Below are positions 5,769 through 8,177 of a DNA stretch of 8,177 nt, in pieces (positions within the stretch are counted from its first letter, which is position 1; every line of letters starts with the position of its first letter). The stretch covers positions 1 to 8,177 of the forward strand of contig JAKAAS010000059.1 of assembly GCA_021802225.1 (NCBI GenBank), in the 5' to 3' direction. Source of the DNA: Bacillota bacterium. GTDB lineage: Bacteria > Bacillota_E > Sulfobacillia > Sulfobacillales > Sulfobacillaceae. A program made the translations under genes and the position numbers. Below the pieces are notes generated by a model that saw nothing but the letters and a program-made list of their open reading frames with translations, had not been told where the DNA came from and did not search any database.

Positions 5769-6950
5769 ATGATTATCAACACAAACGTGTCGGCATTGTT
5801 TGCGGAGAATGCCGTCAACACAACTACCAATTCCCTATCCACTCTTGAACAGGAAATGTCAACCGGATATCAAATCAATTCGCCTGGCAACAACCCCGCA
5901 GGGCTTGCCATCTCCACACTGATGAGCGGCGAGCTGGGCGGCATCAATGCCAGCGTCAATAACGCCAATCAGGCATTGAATTTGCTGGATACGGCCAACG
6001 GCGGCATACAAAACGATGTGCAGATTGTCACCCAGGTTCAGCAATTGGCCACCCAGGCTTCCAATAGCACGGAAACCACACAGGACCAGCAGGACCTGCA
6101 AAATCAGATTGACAAACTTTTAAACCAGCTGGACAACAACGCGAACTCCGTCAATTACAACAACCAAACTCTATTGAATGGCAACTTCGGAGCCACATTA
6201 AATAATGCTACATCAACGGGCGTAGCGATAACACTGGGTGCGGACAGCGGCAATGCCTCAGGGTCCTATTCGGTATCTATTCAGTACAACTCCACAAGCA
6301 ATGATGCGGTTGTTACACTATATACCTCGACAGCCTCTAACGCGGATGCCTTGGTTGGAACCGCCACAGTGGCCAACATAACCACTGCATCCTCCACTGC
6401 GCCGGTCACCGCCCAATTTGTGCTAGGCACCGCCAACGACCTCAACAGCACCGGCAGCAACGCCTCATTTGTGGTCAATTTCACTCCCTCTGACTTCTCG
6501 ACAAGTAGTGCTCTAAGTTTTTCTGTGGCTGCAGCGACCAATCCTTTAAGCTTCCAGGTAGGTCCAAACGACCAGCCAGCGGATCAAGTGACTACCAATC
6601 TGGGGAGTTTCACCAGTCTCAGCTTGGGATTATCAAACATCAACGTAGTCGGCAGCCAAAATGGCACCCAAAATGCATCATACGGCATTACCCTAGCCAA
6701 CAATGCGCTGTCCATGCTGACCAATGCCCAAGGCCAGATCGGCGCACAGCAAGACCAGTTGAATTACACGATAGAAAACCTCAATACAGAGAATACGAAC
6801 CTGCAGGCCGCGCAGTCCACCATTATGGATGCGAACATGGCGCAGGTGACCAGCAGCTTCGCCAAAGAGCAGATTCTCCAGCAGACAGGACTGCAAGCTC
6901 TGGCCTCAGCCAATTCCCTGCCGGGAATGGTGCTGAAAATCCTCGGCTAA
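5769..6950 (+). CDS. hag: Flagellin
   Basis: 393-residue filament subunit, exported through the flagellar type III apparatus and assembled under the FliD cap. The conserved N-terminal D0/D1 region spans about residues 1-140 (MIINTNVSALFAENAV, LSTLEQEMSTGYQINSP, PAGLAISTLMSGE). The variable outer region at about 142-258 is rich in Ser, Thr, Asn and Ala, and the conserved C-terminal D1/D0 at about 260-393 carries LSFQVGPND and FAKEQILQQTGLQALASANS. The start is fixed by AAGGAGG at 8 nt; the open frame continues upstream to 5598, but that stretch is Lys/Arg/Cys-rich and not flagellin-like. The protein has no Arg, no His and only three Lys: the usual SSGLRINRAADD reads STGYQINSPGNN and the QRVREL-type helix reads TQVQQL. 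The Ser/Thr-rich outer region would be the likely target of the nearby glycosyltransferases. Expression is probably limited by the CsrA-like leader elements. Confidence 0.96.
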   Translation: MIINTNVSALFAENAVNTTTNSLSTLEQEMSTGYQINSPGNNPAGLAISTLMSGELGGINASVNNANQALNLLDTANGGIQNDVQIVTQVQQLATQASNSTETTQDQQDLQNQIDKLLNQLDNNANSVNYNNQTLLNGNFGATLNNATSTGVAITLGADSGNASGSYSVSIQYNSTSNDAVVTLYTSTASNADALVGTATVANITTASSTAPVTAQFVLGTANDLNSTGSNASFVVNFTPSDFSTSSALSFSVAAATNPLSFQVGPNDQPADQVTTNLGSFTSLSLGLSNINVVGSQNGTQNASYGITLANNALSMLTNAQGQIGAQQDQLNYTIENLNTENTNLQAAQSTIMDANMAQVTSSFAKEQILQQTGLQALASANSLPGMVLKILG

Positions 6951-6960
6951 CAATCCAGGC

Positions 6961-6995
6961 AAAAAAGAGCCAGGCACATTGCGTGGCTCTTTTTT
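6961..6995. terminator. Bidirectional intrinsic terminator between hag and the reductase gene
   Basis: AAAAAAGAGCCA (6961-6972) and TGGCTCTTTTTT (6984-6995) are perfect complements around an 11-nt loop. It carries a T run on each strand, so it can end the flagellin message from the left and the convergent reductase message from the right. It starts 11 nt after the hag stop and ends 5 nt before the reductase stop. Confidence 0.93.
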
Positions 6996-7000
6996 GTATT

Positions 7001-7843
7001 TCAGAAGATCGGAGCGAAATCCCGTCCCGCCTCCATGCGGTACTCTGGAAAGTCTGTCACCAGTCCGCCCTTTAAAGGCCTCGCCGCGTCCAGGTGAAAA
7101 GAGTCAGTGGTTGCAGATTCGACCTGCGCAGGCGAGAAGCCGAACGCCGTGGCAATTCTGACGGTCAGGTCGTAGCGTGTCAGGCGCTCGGGACCCACCA
7201 CATGCAAGATTCCCTCAAAATCATCGGCTACGGCTTGCCAGGCGATTTTTCCCAACCCCTCGCTAGGTGTCGGCGTATTCCACTGGTCCGTGACAGCTTT
7301 CACCGTGTTCCCGCTTTGTAATTGCTGGACGACGCGGTAGATAAAATTGCGGGGATTCTCATCCCGGCTGTAGATCCAGGCGGGACGGATTATCAAAGCC
7401 CTAGGAATACCATCCAGCAAAAACTGTTCCGTCTCCACCTTGTGGCGGCCGTAAACCTGCACCGCATTCACCCGGTCTGCTTCGGAATAAGGGCCATTCG
7501 TGCCGTCAAACACATAATCCGTAGAAAAAAACACCACTTTCGCATGGCGCTCAGCGGCCATTGTGGCGACCAGCTCTGGCGCTTCAACATTGAGGCGCCA
7601 GCTCAAGTCCGGCTCCCGCTCGCAGCGGTCCACGTCCGGCATGGCGGCCGGAATCCACACCACATCAGGCTGTTCCTCGGCGAGCAGAGCGGATACCCTA
7701 TCCGCATCTCCCATATCCAATGGGCGCAGGCCAGGGACAAAATGCGTCAAACAGGTGCCCTGCACCTGTTCCCCCCGTGAAACCAATTCCTGCAGCAGAT
7801 ATCCGCCGACCTGCCCGGAGGCTCCGACGATCACATGCTTCAT
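7001..7843 (-). CDS. RmlD-type sugar-nucleotide reductase (extended SDR family)
   Basis: 280-residue NAD(P)-dependent extended short-chain dehydrogenase/reductase resembling dTDP-4-dehydrorhamnose reductase, the last step of dTDP-rhamnose synthesis. Visible features are the Rossmann motif GASGQVGG at residues 7-14, STDYVFDG at 107-114, the catalytic YxxxK at Tyr131/Lys135 in VYGRHKVETE, and IIRPAWIYS near 151-159. Length fits the family (about 280-300). The start at 7843 is chosen because MKHVIVGASG is the family N-terminus; an in-frame ATG at 7912 would overlap the preceding stop as TGATG but would put a terminator hairpin inside the coding region. The ribosome-binding site for 7843 is weak (a G run 13 nt upstream). 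No rmlA, rmlB or rmlC is in the window, so the exact substrate is uncertain; it might supply a deoxysugar for filament glycosylation. Confidence 0.85.
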   Translation of the reverse strand: MKHVIVGASGQVGGYLLQELVSRGEQVQGTCLTHFVPGLRPLDMGDADRVSALLAEEQPDVVWIPAAMPDVDRCEREPDLSWRLNVEAPELVATMAAERHAKVVFFSTDYVFDGTNGPYSEADRVNAVQVYGRHKVETEQFLLDGIPRALIIRPAWIYSRDENPRNFIYRVVQQLQSGNTVKAVTDQWNTPTPSEGLGKIAWQAVADDFEGILHVVGPERLTRYDLTVRIATAFGFSPAQVESATTDSFHLDAARPLKGGLVTDFPEYRMEAGRDFAPIF

Positions 7844-7868
7844 GCGCAGAGAGATTCCCCCCATCCAC

Positions 7869-7904
7869 AAAATATTGGGGCGAATCCTTTTGGGAATTCG
7901 CCCC
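7869..7904 (-). terminator. Intrinsic terminator after the NifX-like frame
   Basis: Read on the minus strand, GGGGCGAAT (7904-7896) pairs perfectly with ATTCGCCCC (7885-7877) around a 10-nt loop, followed by AATATTTTG (7876-7868). The nine-pair stem with a T-rich tail fits an intrinsic terminator for the short upstream gene. It ends about 30 nt before the preferred reductase start, leaving little space for a separate promoter. Confidence 0.7.
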
Positions 7905-7911
7905 GCCGGCA

Positions 7912-8163
7912 TCAGGACTCTTTGGCTAAGCGCTCAACCACCGCATGGGCATCGCCCTCGACACCTAGGTGGACGTTAAGCCGCATCGATCCCAGCATGC
8001 GGTCCATGCCCTGACCCATGTGACTGGCAGCCACATCCGTCACATGGTGGTCCATCAGAAAGCGGGCAATACGGGCATGATGCTTCCCCTCGCCGCCTTC
8101 ATCGTGCAGCGTGTCCCAGTGGACATCTTCCTCTTCCCATTCCGTCACGGCCTGATTTTCCAC
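7912..8163 (-). CDS. NifX/NifB-like (dinitrogenase iron-molybdenum cofactor family) fragment
   Basis: 83 codons from a GTG. The segment EGKHHARIARFLMDHHV...ASHMGQGMDRMLGSM...HLGVEGDAHAVVERL resembles the C-terminal two-thirds of the small NifX/MTH1175-like domain, which in characterised members binds or carries metal clusters; many stand-alone members have no known role. Family proteins usually begin with a beta strand such as MKIAVP and an HFGRA-type segment about 25-30 residues earlier. Here a TAA lies two codons before the GTG, and no ribosome-binding site is seen in the 14 bases left in the window. The gene may therefore be N-terminally truncated or frameshifted, with the rest beyond the right edge. 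Dropping one C in ATAATCCGTG would join the frame KHII to VENQAV, but this is only a possibility. A link to nitrogen fixation cannot be inferred. Confidence 0.6.
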   Translation of the reverse strand: MENQAVTEWEEEDVHWDTLHDEGGEGKHHARIARFLMDHHVTDVAASHMGQGMDRMLGSMRLNVHLGVEGDAHAVVERLAKES

Positions 8164-8177
8164 GGATTATGTGTTTG

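Noticed and set aside
7094..7979. Several plus-strand open frames of 69-152 codons opposite the reductase gene
   Set aside because: They are antisense shadows without ribosome-binding sites or recognisable domains; the minus-strand reductase explains the region.

Overview
The window looks like a flagellar filament locus from a Bacillota (Gram-positive) bacterium. Evidence is the strong AAGGAGG ribosome-binding sites, a hag-type flagellin next to fliD and fliS, and intrinsic terminators with long T tracts. The two secreted filament proteins almost lack basic residues: the flagellin has no Arg and 3 Lys, and FliD from its preferred start has no Arg and 2 Lys. The cytoplasmic neighbours have ordinary Lys/Arg content. 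This would fit an acid-environment lineage such as Sulfobacillus- or Alicyclobacillus-like bacteria, but that assignment is inference; no rRNA or other taxonomic marker is present.

Layout. Positions 1-5522 (minus strand) hold a head-to-tail series: a predicted 20-residue leader ORF (5522-5460), fliD (5460-4009), a fliS-type chaperone gene (3982-3578), a glycosyltransferase with a TPR tail (3581-2334), and a large methyltransferase + double glycosyltransferase gene (2174-1) that runs off the left edge. The first four are joined by tiny overlaps or short gaps; the last follows a 159-bp gap and is visibly AT-richer. Positions 5523-5768 are the divergent control region between fliD and hag. Positions 5769-6950 (plus) encode flagellin, ending in a bidirectional terminator (6961-6995) shared with a convergent RmlD-type sugar-nucleotide reductase gene (7843-7001, minus). 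A further minus-strand terminator (7877-7904) separates that gene from a short NifX/NifB-like reading frame (8163-7912), which appears to lack its N-terminus.

How the genes fit together. Flagellin forms the filament, FliD caps it, and FliS chaperones flagellin. The two glycosyltransferase genes behind fliS, with the deoxysugar reductase beyond hag, suggest the Ser/Thr-rich filament is glycosylated; this rests on context.

The most notable signal is in the control region. Both divergent transcripts carry a small hairpin exposing A-N-GGA-U in its loop (core CGANGGATCGG), followed 23-24 nt later by the same TCAAGGAGGAA ribosome-binding site. This is the expected design of a two-site CsrA target, as known for the hag leader of Bacillus subtilis. 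Here it appears mirrored on the fliD side, in front of the leader ORF whose stop overlaps the fliD start (TAATG). CsrA and FliW are not in this window.
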